Assembly: GCA_039801725.1 (NCBI GenBank)
Contig: JBDRVE010000001.1
Coordinates: forward strand, 41,168 to 105,167
Direction of reading: 5' to 3'
DNA from: a candidate division WOR-3 bacterium
GTDB lineage: Bacteria; Hydrothermota; Tepidihabitantia; Tepidihabitantales; DTDR01
DNA length: 64,000 nucleotides
Part shown: piece after piece, positions 47,332 to 56,319 of the stretch
Position numbering within the stretch: the first letter of the stretch is position 1
Layout: each line of letters starts with the position of its first letter
Program-made: the position numbers and the translations under genes
The notes under the pieces: generated by a model
Seen by the model: only the letters and a program-made list of their open reading frames with translations
Database searches by the model: none
What the model was told of the DNA's origin: nothing

Positions 47332-50111
47332 AATTCTGCTCCTTCTTTTAATTTCCTTAAAATTAATGGATCGCTTTCAAAAGGTATTTTTTTTCTTAAA
47401 ATTTCTTTGATCTCTTTCTCTTTAAATAAAGAAAGGCCTTCGATTGCCAAAGTTTTTAAAGATAAATTATCTACATCCAAATAAGAAATCAAAAGATTTT
47501 TTATTTTTACCCTTTCTTTCAAGTTTTTTAAGGTATCTAATTTGGGAATAATTCGATTTATTACCCTTAAAACACTTTTTTCAAAATCTTCATTTTTATT
47601 TTTTGATAAACTGTCTAAAAGAACAGGCACAATTGATACACCAATTTCACCCAAAGCAATCTCTGCGCTTTGACGAACAGTAAAGATTCTGTCCTTTAAT
47701 TTCTTTATTAAATAACCGATTCCCCTTTGGTCTTTTAACTTTCCTAAAGCATAACAGGCATAAATCCGTGTTGGTTCATCCGAAGAATTTAAATGGTGGC
47801 ATATTTCATAAAATACTGAAGTATCGCCAATTTCAGCGAAAGTATTCAAAATCCATCTTGGTCGATTTCTTTTATCTCTTAAAGCCTTCACCAAAAGAGG
47901 AATAGCCTCTTTGGCTTTTATTTTTCCTAAAAGGTAGATCACATTTGCTCGGGTTTGGGTGTTTTCGCTATTAATACTATCCATTAAATGGGGTTTAATA
48001 AGAGAAGGAAGAGAACAAGCAATCTCTTCGATTGCCCGCAATTCTAAACTATTTTTAGTTGACAATTTTTTCTCTATGATGTACTCCACTGCCTTTTCTT
48101 TTCTTTTAATCAATTCACTCCTGGCTTCTCTCACAATCTTTTTGGCATTTCCTACTTCCCACTTAGAAGCATATTTAAATAATTCTTCAATTTCCATTTT
48201 TTCCAAATCCTTAATTGCCGTATCTGCTATCTCTTCTATTTTTTCTTTTTCTTTTAACTCATCAATTCCGTAAGCGTAAGTTCCTGCTACCCAGCTGCTG
48301 TTATTCTCTCCCATTCCTTTCTTCCCATATAAGTCATTACCCCTTATGTCAATAAATAAACCGATTCCACCAAATCCTCTTGCTTCATTAGCAAAACCTT
48401 GACCAAATCTTTCCTCTTTATTGAAATATAAATCGTCACCATTTTTATCTAAAAAAAGACCGAAGGAATTTGTTAAACCGATTCCTTGACCACCCGAGGC
48501 ATAATAGAAATCATCGCCATCATTATCAATTAATATTCCCAAGGCTAAATCATGACCTTCACCTTGAGAAGGGCCTAAACGAGAATAATAAAAGTCGTCA
48601 CCACAAGAATCCACCAAAATTCCAATTGCTAAATGAATTCCTGCTCCTTGAGCATATTCGGTGGCATAATATTTATCATTTCCTTTTCTATCATATAGCA
48701 TTCCTAGAGAATACCAATAACCACATCCTTGGGTGAAGACATCGCCATTATAAAAATCATTTCCAGCCATATCACACAGAAACCCAATTCCACCGCTTGC
48801 TTCTGGTCGAAAACCCAGGGCAAAACCCTGAGAAAAGGAACGGTAATCATTCGGTAAAAGAGGAATATGCAAATATTTGCCACCAGCATAATACCCATCA
48901 TTTCCTTCTAAATCGAATAAAAGCCCGTAACCAAAAGTAGAACCAAATCCTTGACCAAAATTATAAATCCGGTAATTATCATTTCCAGAAAAATCGATAA
49001 GCAATCCTATTCCATAAAAACCTGAACCGCAAGAAAAAGTTTTTCCTTGATAGATATCATCTCCCGCTTGGTCCCATAAAATCCCAACTCCCAAAATTCC
49101 CGAACCTAACGAAAAATCTTCTGCGCAATAAATATCATTTCCTGCTAAATCAAAAAGAAACCCACTTCCAATAATTCCGCTTGCCAAAGTAGCTATATTT
49201 TTGCCATAATAAAAATCATCACCTTCTAAATCAATAATTAAAGAAGAAAAATTTTCTATTGCTATTCCGCGATTTTTAACCGTGTAGTAATCATTGCCTC
49301 CGATATCAACAATTATTCGATAATCTTTATTATAATAATTATTCCTTTTACCGCCCAAAGCAATAGTAATACCGTTGAGATTTATTTCTTCAAAATCTTT
49401 CTCCCAAGAAAAGTCTTTCAGCTCCCTCAAAAACTTCTCCACACCCAAAAGATAGGCTAAATTAGCCCGATATAAATCTATCATTTCAACTTTCCTTAAA
49501 ATTCCAAATAAAGTTTCTAATTCAATTTCTTTAGTAGTATCGTAAAAGATCTCATATTCTTTTAAAATCACTCCTCTTAAATAATCGTCTTCGCTAGCTT
49601 CTTCATCAGAAAATAGATAAGGAATTTCAGCAAGTAATGTATGAATTTCCTTTTCTTTTAATTTACTTAAAGCCTTCTTGTAATAACTATCACCCACAAG
49701 AAAGGCAGCAATTAAATAAAAAAGGTACTCCTTTTCTATTGTTCTTTTTTTAAGATTTGCTACTTGGTTTTCAATTTCTCTTTTTATTTTCGCTATTTCT
49801 TTTTTTTCAGAAATCCCTATAAAATCTTTTCTTTTTAATTGATTTAACAGAAATAGATAAGTCTTAACAAGAGAATCCTTGTTGTTATTTAAAAAAAGAA
49901 CATTTTCATCTAAGTATTTAGGAGTTTCTAAAGGTTTTTTAAAAAGAGAATCAATAATAAAAAGACGATAAATAGTATCAATTGCCCAGCGCTTTTCGTA
50001 TCCCAATTCGTTCTCTTTTATTCCTAAAACTTCTAATCCCTTTTTTATATATTTTAAAGATAGTGAATCCAAACTCTGAGAAAAAAGAGAAAAAATAAAT
50101 AAAAAAATCAT
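47328..50111 (-). CDS. Large secreted protein: Asp/Gly solenoid repeats plus HEAT repeats
   Basis: 927 residues. A short signal peptide (MIFLFIFSLFSQS) and a helical N-domain (to about 260) precede eleven to twelve repeats of 26-33 residues at about 268-595. Each has the core L-x-D-x-x-G-(N/D)-D-x-Y followed by a Gly-rich turn (QGxG); examples are LFDLAGNDIYCAEDFSLGSG and LIDNDGDDFYYASGGQG. They recall calcium-binding RTX repeats but lack the 9-residue period. The C-terminus (about 700-925) has HEAT repeats (ANVIYLLGKIKAKEAIPLL, IYACYALGKLKDQRGIGYL). Function unknown; probably surface-exposed. It leads the glycan operon. Confidence 0.75.
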   Translation of the reverse strand: MIFLFIFSLFSQSLDSLSLKYIKKGLEVLGIKENELGYEKRWAIDTIYRLFIIDSLFKKPLETPKYLDENVLFLNNNKDSLVKTYLFLLNQLKRKDFIGISEKKEIAKIKREIENQVANLKKRTIEKEYLFYLIAAFLVGDSYYKKALSKLKEKEIHTLLAEIPYLFSDEEASEDDYLRGVILKEYEIFYDTTKEIELETLFGILRKVEMIDLYRANLAYLLGVEKFLRELKDFSWEKDFEEINLNGITIALGGKRNNYYNKDYRIIVDIGGNDYYTVKNRGIAIENFSSLIIDLEGDDFYYGKNIATLASGIIGSGFLFDLAGNDIYCAEDFSLGSGILGVGILWDQAGDDIYQGKTFSCGSGFYGIGLLIDFSGNDNYRIYNFGQGFGSTFGYGLLFDLEGNDGYYAGGKYLHIPLLPNDYRSFSQGFALGFRPEASGGIGFLCDMAGNDFYNGDVFTQGCGYWYSLGMLYDRKGNDKYYATEYAQGAGIHLAIGILVDSCGDDFYYSRLGPSQGEGHDLALGILIDNDGDDFYYASGGQGIGLTNSFGLFLDKNGDDLYFNKEERFGQGFANEARGFGGIGLFIDIRGNDLYGKKGMGENNSSWVAGTYAYGIDELKEKEKIEEIADTAIKDLEKMEIEELFKYASKWEVGNAKKIVREARSELIKRKEKAVEYIIEKKLSTKNSLELRAIEEIACSLPSLIKPHLMDSINSENTQTRANVIYLLGKIKAKEAIPLLVKALRDKRNRPRWILNTFAEIGDTSVFYEICHHLNSSDEPTRIYACYALGKLKDQRGIGYLIKKLKDRIFTVRQSAEIALGEIGVSIVPVLLDSLSKNKNEDFEKSVLRVINRIIPKLDTLKNLKERVKIKNLLISYLDVDNLSLKTLAIEGLSLFKEKEIKEILRKKIPFESDPLILRKLKEGAEL

Positions 50112-50117
50112 AAAAAA

Positions 50118-50145
50118 AGAATAATAAAAAAATATTTTAAGTCAA
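50118..50145 (-). promoter_or_regulatory. Leaderless promoter of the solenoid-HEAT/glycan operon
   Basis: Minus-strand TTGACT (50140-50145), 16-nt spacer, TATTCT (50118-50123), 6 nt to the ATG at 50111. It would drive seven overlapping genes down to 41715. Confidence 0.6.
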
Positions 50146-50150
50146 TTTAG

Positions 50151-51128
50151 TTAAATATGAAATTCAATTATGTCCCCATCTTTTAGGATATGGTTTTTTT
50201 CCACTCTTTGACCAAATAAATTTTTATTATCCCATAAACGAGCGTATTTAAGATTTCGAGCAAAATCTTTATGAAGGGCTTCAGCGGCATCAAGAACATT
50301 AGAATTTTTCTTTAAAATAATCGGTTCTTCTAATTCCGGCGGCTTGCCGGGTGGCTTAGTATATACTCTAATAATCTCTAAACTTTCAAATAATAGTCTT
50401 TTCAAATCTTCGATATTTTTTTGTTCTTTTACCGAAATTGCCAGTATTCTCAATTGATCTAAAGGAGCATAATTTTTTAAAAATTCTAAAAAGAGGTTAT
50501 ATCTAAATTCACTATTTTCTTCATCTAATTTATTACCACAGAAAATTGTTTTTTTATAATTAGGTTCGCTTTCTCTAAAAATGTTAATTCTCCCTTCCTC
50601 AATAATTTTAAAATTCTTTTCTGCCTCTTCTAATAATGAATCTTGACTTAAATCAAAGAGATATAAAAGGGCATCAGCCGTTCTTAAAACATGAAAATAC
50701 CACGGAGCTAAATTCTCTTTTAATGGTGGACAATCAATTAATTGAATTTGAATATTTTCATATCTCATCATCCCAGCAATAGGAATTGTAGTAGTAAAAG
50801 GATAATCGGCAACTTCCGTATTGGCATTAGTTAAAAGTCTTACCAAAGAGGATTTTCCCGAGTTAGGGCTACCGAAAACAGCAATCTGACCGGCTCCTTG
50901 TTTTTCAAAATGATACCAAACCGTGCGACTTACTTTCGGTTTTTTGGTCAGTTCTTTTCGCAATTTAGAAATTTTTGTTTTGATTTCTTTTTGTAATTTT
51001 TCCGTTCCTTTATGCTTAGGAACGATTGCTAACATCTCTTTTAAATAATAAAGTTTCTCTTCTATCGTTTTAGCTTGTCGATATTTCTCCTCTACTTCAA
51101 AATACTGAGGCGGCAGATTCGCTGGCAT
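50151..51128 (-). CDS. DRG-type GTPase with TGS domain
   Basis: 325 residues, Obg-HflX superfamily. N-terminal helices match DRG proteins (LAIVPKHKGTEKLQKEIK, KISKLRKELTKK). The G domain has GSPNSGKSSLV (G1), PFTTTIPIAG (G2), LIDCPPL (G3, where DTPG is usual) and GNKLD (G4). The C-terminal TGS domain ends LKDGDIIEFHI. DRG GTPases are typical of archaea and eukaryotes, where they act in translation; bacterial copies occur in some deep lineages. The gene is preceded by a leaderless promoter. Confidence 0.85.
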   Translation of the reverse strand: MPANLPPQYFEVEEKYRQAKTIEEKLYYLKEMLAIVPKHKGTEKLQKEIKTKISKLRKELTKKPKVSRTVWYHFEKQGAGQIAVFGSPNSGKSSLVRLLTNANTEVADYPFTTTIPIAGMMRYENIQIQLIDCPPLKENLAPWYFHVLRTADALLYLFDLSQDSLLEEAEKNFKIIEEGRINIFRESEPNYKKTIFCGNKLDEENSEFRYNLFLEFLKNYAPLDQLRILAISVKEQKNIEDLKRLLFESLEIIRVYTKPPGKPPELEEPIILKKNSNVLDAAEALHKDFARNLKYARLWDNKNLFGQRVEKNHILKDGDIIEFHI

Positions 51129-51133
51129 ATTTC

Positions 51134-51162
51134 ATTTTATCAAAAATTTTAAAAAGAGTCAA
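51134..51162 (-). promoter_or_regulatory. Leaderless promoter of the TGS GTPase gene
   Basis: Minus-strand TTGACT (51157-51162), 17-nt spacer, TAAAAT (51134-51139), 5 nt to the ATG at 51128. Confidence 0.7.
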
Positions 51163-51223
51163 GATATATTTCGAAAAAAATACTTAAAAACTAATTATTC
51201 CTAAAGAAACTTATTTTAGTAAA

Positions 51224-52780
51224 TCATTTTCTAATTTTAAAAATTTCCATTTCCGGGGGCGATGTTTTATAAACTAACTGAAAGTATTGGGAATAAATTT
51301 TTAATACTGGTAGTAAATATCTTTGAGAAGTTAAAGTCCAATAAAAATTATCGTACAAAAGGTAGTCCGCTTTATTTTCTAATATTTCTTTCAACACTTC
51401 TTGAGGATTAGAAGAAAATTTATAGAGAAGGGATTTTCTTCTTGAGATAAAATAAGTAAATTCGGGTTTACGAGAAATTATAATCGCTTTTTCTTCAGTA
51501 TTCTCTTTTAACCACTCCAAGGCTTTAAAATAATTCTGCCAATCCAGTGAATAACCGGCATATTTATCGCCAGAAAAATTTTTTATTAGGTTAGGTAAAT
51601 TTTCTTTTATCCTTTGAAAATCTCTTATCAAATAAAAAAGAAAGATAAGAAAAAATAAGGGATAAATAAGAAAAGAGAGCTTATATTTCATAAAAATCTT
51701 TTCGCTACCTATAAAAATAAGGTAAAGAAAAAAGATGAAAAAGGGAAAAAGGAATCGCTCGCTGGACCAGACTTCGGGCCAAGAAAATATAACCAATGAA
51801 GAGAAAAGGAAATAATAAAAAATCAATTTATTTAAAGGTTTTTTATCTTTCATAAAAGTAAAAAGAGCAACCAATATTAAAAAAATTGTTAAAGAACCTA
51901 TTATAACTTGCCAACTTATTGGCGGAAATTCATTAAGATAAAAGAGTTGAGGAATGATAACAAAATTATAAAAATAAAAATTTTTAAATACTCGACTAAG
52001 ATATCCTGAAAAATTAATATTCCCTAATTCTGGTTGATAAGGATCTTTTTGCAAAAATTGTTGTAAATAACTACTCTTTGGTGTTACTTTTCTATTTCTT
52101 ATTTCCCAAGGAAAAAAAGTAATCAAAAATAGTGTTAAAGCGATTATTAATAATTTATATTTTCTTTTTTCAAAGAAATAAAGAAAAATTGCCAAAAGAA
52201 GGGCAATTCCAGCAGTCCGAATAAAAAAAGTGAAAATAGCAGAAAGAAGAAAGAGAATGAAGAATTTAAAATCTTTTCTTTTTTCGTATAAAATAAAAAG
52301 ATAATAGGTTAAAAGAGAAAAAAAGATAAAGGGCGGCTCAGAAAGAAGAACGTGGGAGTTTTCAATTACCCAAGGAGAAAAGAAAAAAAGAACAATCAAA
52401 GGAATTTGCCATTTTGTTTCTTGAAAAATTTTCTTTACTAAGAAAAAAGAACCGATAAAAAAAAGTAAAGGTAAAAAATTTAAAAATAATGAATACTCAC
52501 CAAAGATCAACAAAAAAGGGATAATCAGTAAAGGAAAACCAAAAGGATATTGGGTATGGGGCTTTTCCTCAGGATGCCATAAATCCCTATAACCTTTAAA
52601 ACTTATTAAAGAACGAGCTAATAAAAGATAATGAATATTATCCCCACCCAAAGCAGGCTTTGGGTCATAAGCAAGAATTGCCAATAAAAGAAAAATTAGG
52701 AGTAAAATAAAAAAAGTTTTCTTTTTATCAATATTGATAAAGATTTTACTTGTTTTCTTGTTTTGCTTATTTTTTCTCAT
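51224..52780 (-). CDS. GT39/ArnT-like membrane glycosyltransferase
   Basis: 518-residue protein with about 11-12 membrane helices and a soluble C-terminal domain (from about residue 410). The first periplasmic loop has AYDPKPALGGDNIHYLLLAR with an Asp at the catalytic position of GT-C enzymes, and HPEEKPHTQYPFGFPLL follows. These transfer sugars from polyprenyl phosphate carriers to lipids or proteins; the acceptor is unknown. It overlaps the upstream small gene by 4 bp. Confidence 0.75.
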   Translation of the reverse strand: MRKNKQNKKTSKIFINIDKKKTFFILLLIFLLLAILAYDPKPALGGDNIHYLLLARSLISFKGYRDLWHPEEKPHTQYPFGFPLLIIPFLLIFGEYSLFLNFLPLLFFIGSFFLVKKIFQETKWQIPLIVLFFFSPWVIENSHVLLSEPPFIFFSLLTYYLFILYEKRKDFKFFILFLLSAIFTFFIRTAGIALLLAIFLYFFEKRKYKLLIIALTLFLITFFPWEIRNRKVTPKSSYLQQFLQKDPYQPELGNINFSGYLSRVFKNFYFYNFVIIPQLFYLNEFPPISWQVIIGSLTIFLILVALFTFMKDKKPLNKLIFYYFLFSSLVIFSWPEVWSSERFLFPFFIFFLYLIFIGSEKIFMKYKLSFLIYPLFFLIFLFYLIRDFQRIKENLPNLIKNFSGDKYAGYSLDWQNYFKALEWLKENTEEKAIIISRKPEFTYFISRRKSLLYKFSSNPQEVLKEILENKADYLLYDNFYWTLTSQRYLLPVLKIYSQYFQLVYKTSPPEMEIFKIRK

Positions 52781-53169
52781 TTTTCTAAAGGAACTTCTGA
52801 GATATAAACTTTATCTAAATCTCCTCTGGCGTTAAAAATAAAAATTACCTGCCAACCAGCAATGTCTATTGGATTAGGCTTAAAGGCAAAGTAGCGCATT
52901 AAATATTTTTTATTTAAGGAATCATAAGCAAAAAATTTAAATTCAAAATTACTTTCTTCAGGAATAGAAAAAAATTTTTCACAGAGTTGTTTTAGATAGT
53001 TAAGATTTTTTATAAAATAACAATGCCATTTTTTTATTTTCTCATTCTTTATTTCATTAATCACGATAAAATTATCTTCATAACCATTTAAAACTACTTT
53101 CCTTTCTGCTTCTTTGAGATAATTCACACTACAGGTAAAAAAGAAAAGAAGAATTAGAAAAATTCTCAT
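52777..53169 (-). CDS. Small exported protein, unknown function
   Basis: 130 residues with a hydrophobic signal (MRIFLILLFFFTCS); Cys13 could be lipidated but the lipobox is imperfect. The mature part is alpha/beta with no recognisable family and resembles the small periplasmic proteins often paired with GT-C glycosyltransferases. It is co-transcribed with the downstream GT39-like gene through a 4-bp overlap. Confidence 0.5.
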   Translation of the reverse strand: MRIFLILLFFFTCSVNYLKEAERKVVLNGYEDNFIVINEIKNEKIKKWHCYFIKNLNYLKQLCEKFFSIPEESNFEFKFFAYDSLNKKYLMRYFAFKPNPIDIAGWQVIFIFNARGDLDKVYISEVPLEK

Positions 53170-53180
53170 TTTCGATATAA

Positions 53181-53208
53181 ATTATGATGATTATTGTTTA
53201 AATTTCAA
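53181..53208 (-). promoter_or_regulatory. Short-leader promoter of the small exported protein and GT39-like gene
   Basis: Minus-strand TTGAAA (53203-53208), 16-nt spacer, CATAAT (53181-53186), 11 nt to the ATG at 53169; no SD. Confidence 0.6.
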
Positions 53209-53214
53209 GAATAA

Positions 53215-53242
53215 TTGATTTTAGAAAGATTTTTCTTATAAT
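53215..53242 (+). promoter_or_regulatory. Short-leader promoter of the beta-propeller protein
   Basis: TTGATT (53215-53220), 16-nt spacer, TATAAT (53237-53242), 13 nt to the ATG at 53256; no SD in the gap. It diverges from the promoter at 53181-53208. Confidence 0.7.
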
Positions 53243-53255
53243 AAAAAATAAAAAT

Positions 53256-54578
53256 ATGATTTTCATCATCGCATTTCTTTTTAATCAAGTCAACGAAGTT
53301 TGGCGATATTGTTATAATGGCAATAGAAACGATTTCGGTTATTTTATCTTGTTTGATAAAAATTATAACATTGTTGCCTGTGGCTTAACAGAAAGGGAAA
53401 GCGGTAATTATAATATTATTTTATTTAAAATTAATTCTCATGGACAATTGCAATGGATAAGAGAATTGGAAACACAGGAAAATGAAGGAGTTTCCGGAAT
53501 AGCAATCGATGATGAAAATTCTATATATATTGTTGGTGCTACTTTTACTGATAGCAATAATTGGGATTATCTTATTATAAAATACGATTCCCTGGGTAAT
53601 TTTTGTTGGCAGAAAACTTTTGGCGGAACAGGTTATGATTATGCTAGAAGTATCACAATAGATGAGTTTAATAATGTTTATATTACGGGAGTAATGGAAT
53701 TTTCTTATTTTACTAATGTTGGAACTTATAAATTAAATAAAAATGGTGAAGTAGTTTGGTTTAGAAATCATTATGAGAATAATAGTTTAGCAAACCAAGG
53801 GGAAAAGATTATTTATGACAAAAGAGGAAATATTTTTATCACCGGTTCGGTAGATTTTTCTATCAGTGGAAGCGATATTTTAACCATCAAGTATGATACT
53901 TCTGGTAATTTTTATTGGTCAAAAATCTATTCAACAATTGATTATAATGAATGGGGTAAGATTATCGGTATTGATAGTAGTGGAAATGTGTTAGTAAGCG
54001 GTTATAATTACAATCCGGCAACCGGTGAAGATTGGGTATTATTAAAATACGACCAAAATGGTCGAACACTTTTCCAAAGAAGATATGGAAGACCTAATAC
54101 CGATGATGAAACAAAAAGTATCGCCATTGATGAAAATAACAATTTTTATGTTACTGGTTTTATTAATTCCTATTTCGTCATTAATAAATTCAATACTACT
54201 GGTCAAACCATTTGGGAAAGAATGATTAATGGGGGTTATGGTAATAAAATTGTTTATTATCATAATTATCTTTATGCTACCGGTAGTAATAACGATATTT
54301 TAACAATAAAATGTGATAAAAATGGCAATGAAATCTGGCGGATAAGTGGCAATGTGGGATTTTTCAGCGAGGGGAATGATATTATTATCAGAGAGAATGA
54401 AATTTATGTTATTGGTACGGGGAACCAAGATATTTTAATTATCAAATATCAAGAAACCTCCGGTCTTCAAGAGAAGAAAAAAATCAAAGAAAAATTAAAA
54501 TTTTTCGATATTTTGGGAAGAAAAATAAAGTTAAAGGAAAAATTTAAAACTCTTTTATCCCTTCTTTACCGGAGTTAA
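53256..54578 (+). CDS. Secreted SBBP/delta-60 beta-propeller protein with truncated sorting tail
   Basis: 440 residues. A short signal is followed by about seven repeats of ~50 residues of the SBBP type, each with I-x-x-D-x-x-x-N-x-Y-(I/V)-x-G and D-(I/Y)-L-x-I-K-Y-D (examples SIYIVGATFTDSNNWDYLII, NVYITGVMEFSYF). These form a beta-propeller. The last residues FFDILGRKIKLK match the start of the C-terminal sorting domain of FCB secreted proteins (YDILGRxV), but the rest is missing. The 3' end overlaps the convergent EIIA-like gene by 35 bp. Confidence 0.72.
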   Translation: MIFIIAFLFNQVNEVWRYCYNGNRNDFGYFILFDKNYNIVACGLTERESGNYNIILFKINSHGQLQWIRELETQENEGVSGIAIDDENSIYIVGATFTDSNNWDYLIIKYDSLGNFCWQKTFGGTGYDYARSITIDEFNNVYITGVMEFSYFTNVGTYKLNKNGEVVWFRNHYENNSLANQGEKIIYDKRGNIFITGSVDFSISGSDILTIKYDTSGNFYWSKIYSTIDYNEWGKIIGIDSSGNVLVSGYNYNPATGEDWVLLKYDQNGRTLFQRRYGRPNTDDETKSIAIDENNNFYVTGFINSYFVINKFNTTGQTIWERMINGGYGNKIVYYHNYLYATGSNNDILTIKCDKNGNEIWRISGNVGFFSEGNDIIIRENEIYVIGTGNQDILIIKYQETSGLQEKKKIKEKLKFFDILGRKIKLKEKFKTLLSLLYRS

Positions 54579-54930
54579 TAACCTCTTGTATAAGTTCTTC
54601 AATCGGTTTTTTATCTTTATAAGTGAAAAATTTTATTAGCGAAGGTAGATTAAAACCGCAAACCAATTTTATATTCTCATTCTCCTTTTTCAATTCGGCG
54701 GCTGCTTGGGCACAACTACCATAAATTATATCAATAAAAATTATTATCTTTTTTTTGTTTAGTTTCTTAATCTCTTCAGCCAATTTATTTTTCAGTTCCT
54801 CAAAAGATAATCCCTCGTTGCTCAAAAAAACTGTATCGGTTAATGTTCCAAACATCTTTTCTAATAATTTCTGGTAGCCAAAGGCTAGTTGACTATGGGT
54901 TAAAACGACCGTGCCAATTTCACTCATCAT
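54544..54930 (-). CDS. PTS EIIA-mannose-type domain protein
   Basis: 128 residues of the EIIA-Man fold. His12 in VVLTHSQLAFG is the expected phosphorylation site, and IIIFIDIIYGSCAQAAAEL and LVCGFNLPSLIKFF follow the family pattern. No IIB, IIC or IID partner is encoded nearby; hprK lies immediately upstream (4-bp overlap). It is probably a phosphorylation sensor rather than a transporter subunit. Confidence 0.85.
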   Translation of the reverse strand: MMSEIGTVVLTHSQLAFGYQKLLEKMFGTLTDTVFLSNEGLSFEELKNKLAEEIKKLNKKKIIIFIDIIYGSCAQAAAELKKENENIKLVCGFNLPSLIKFFTYKDKKPIEELIQEVINSGKEGIKEF

Positions 54931-55919
54931 TCAATATCGTCGGTTATAAATTGATCTACTTGTGGTTTTCCTAGTAATATTCTGTTCAACTCTTCGTAAA
55001 AGGTTTTTGCTGGATGATAACCCAAAATTTTAGAAAGGTGATTTTTAGCAATCACTTCACAAACTAAAGCAAGGTTTTTACCGGGGATAACGGGAATTCT
55101 AACAAGAGGAATTTTTACATTTAAAATCTCGGTATACTGATCTTCTAAACCTAATCTTTCGTAATCGGTATCTTTTTTGTATTTTACCAGTTCCACTACC
55201 ACTTCAATCCTTTTCTGCACCCTTAAGGCGCGTACACCAAAGAGGCTATAAATATCAACAATTCCTACTCCGCGGATTTCAATATGATGTTGTAACTTAG
55301 GACTTTTGGCTGCACTATAACCCATTAAAATTCCTTCTCCTCTTCGTAAAATTCTAACCAAATCATCCGCTACTAAACGATGTCCTCGGGCTACTAAATC
55401 TAAAGCACATTCACTTTTACCAATTCCTGATTCACCAACAATTAACAATCCAATTCCATAAACATCAACTAAATCACCATGAACATAAGTCTCTGGTGCC
55501 AATTTGTAATCCAGATAAGAGGTGAGTCGATGAATAAAATAGGTCGTGGGTAGATTGGTTCTCAGAATCGGAACCTGGTATTTTTTACTATACTCAATAA
55601 AATCTTTTATTGCTTCATTTTCGTGAGTAAAAATAAAAACCGGTGGTTGAAATTTCATTACTCTTTCAACTGCCTCTTTTCGTTTCTTATCATCGAGGGT
55701 AGCTAAATAACCCACTTCGGTTTTACCCATTATCTGAATTCTTTCAAATAAAAAAATTTCCGTATATCCGGCTAATGCCAAACCTGGACGATTAGTATCA
55801 GGAGTAACTATCTCTCTTTCCTGCAAACCAGCATCACTAAGAAGTTCTAAATTTAGGTCTTCTCTTTTTTCGGAGTATAATTCAGCAACCTTTATCTTTT
55901 TGGTTATTACTTCTGTCAT
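54927..55919 (-). CDS. hprK: HPr kinase/phosphorylase
   Basis: 330 residues. Bifunctional enzyme acting on the regulatory Ser of HPr. The Walker A is GESGIGKSECALDLV (about residue 155), followed by the catalytic block GHRLVADDLVRI, the HprK signature LQHHIEIRGVGIVDIYSLFG and the C-terminal RIPVIPGKNLALVCEV. The N-terminal domain has the usual length. The gene overlaps hpf and the EIIA gene by 4 bp on each side. Its target HPr (Ser48) is encoded at 34562. Confidence 0.95.
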   Translation of the reverse strand: MTEVITKKIKVAELYSEKREDLNLELLSDAGLQEREIVTPDTNRPGLALAGYTEIFLFERIQIMGKTEVGYLATLDDKKRKEAVERVMKFQPPVFIFTHENEAIKDFIEYSKKYQVPILRTNLPTTYFIHRLTSYLDYKLAPETYVHGDLVDVYGIGLLIVGESGIGKSECALDLVARGHRLVADDLVRILRRGEGILMGYSAAKSPKLQHHIEIRGVGIVDIYSLFGVRALRVQKRIEVVVELVKYKKDTDYERLGLEDQYTEILNVKIPLVRIPVIPGKNLALVCEVIAKNHLSKILGYHPAKTFYEELNRILLGKPQVDQFITDDIE

Positions 55920-56218
55920 TTTCGTCTAACATTCTTCTCTACTAATTTCTCATGATGTTTTTTTAACTGAATAAGTAACTTATCAAATGTCTCATTTACT
56001 GCTACTCCCAGTTCCGGATTCTGTACCTTGGCATTAAGAATTCCGGTTTTTAATTTAACTTTTCCTTCACTAATAAAATAAAGGGAATCTTTGGAAAGAG
56101 CCAAGGTAAAATCCAATATTAAATTTTCAAACCTTTCAAACTTCTTTTTTTTCTTTTCAATTAAAGAAAATAAACTTTCGGGCACTTCAAAATGCCGAGC
56201 AGTAATATTTATTTTCAT
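55916..56218 (-). CDS. hpf: Ribosome hibernation promoting factor (short HPF/RaiA)
   Basis: 100 residues with the beta-alpha-beta3-alpha fold of HPF/YfiA. It starts MKINITARHFEVPESLFSLI and has KKFERFENLILDF and DKLLIQLKKHHEKLVEK. It binds the small-subunit decoding region in slow growth. The short form lacks the C-terminal dimerisation domain. Its place before hprK matches the common rpoN-hpf-hprK/ptsN neighbourhood. Confidence 0.92.
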   Translation of the reverse strand: MKINITARHFEVPESLFSLIEKKKKKFERFENLILDFTLALSKDSLYFISEGKVKLKTGILNAKVQNPELGVAVNETFDKLLIQLKKHHEKLVEKNVRRK

Positions 56219-56238
56219 TTTTCCTCCTACTTTATAAA

Positions 56239-56266
56239 GGATAACCTATTTTTTAAAAAATGTCAA
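56239..56266 (-). promoter_or_regulatory. Promoter of hpf-hprK-EIIA
   Basis: Minus-strand TTGACA (56261-56266), 16-nt spacer, TTATCC (56239-56244). The 20-nt leader holds AGGAGG, so this is an SD-led unit. Confidence 0.65.
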
Positions 56267-56285
56267 TAATTTCTAAATTTTCTAT

Positions 56286-56313
56286 TTGATTTTGGAATTT
56301 CCTTTATTATAAT
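56286..56313 (+). promoter_or_regulatory. Leaderless promoter of iscU
   Basis: TTGATT (56286-56291), 16-nt spacer, TATAAT (56308-56313), 6 nt to the ATG at 56320. It diverges from the hpf promoter. Confidence 0.75.
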
Positions 56314-56319
56314 AATTGT

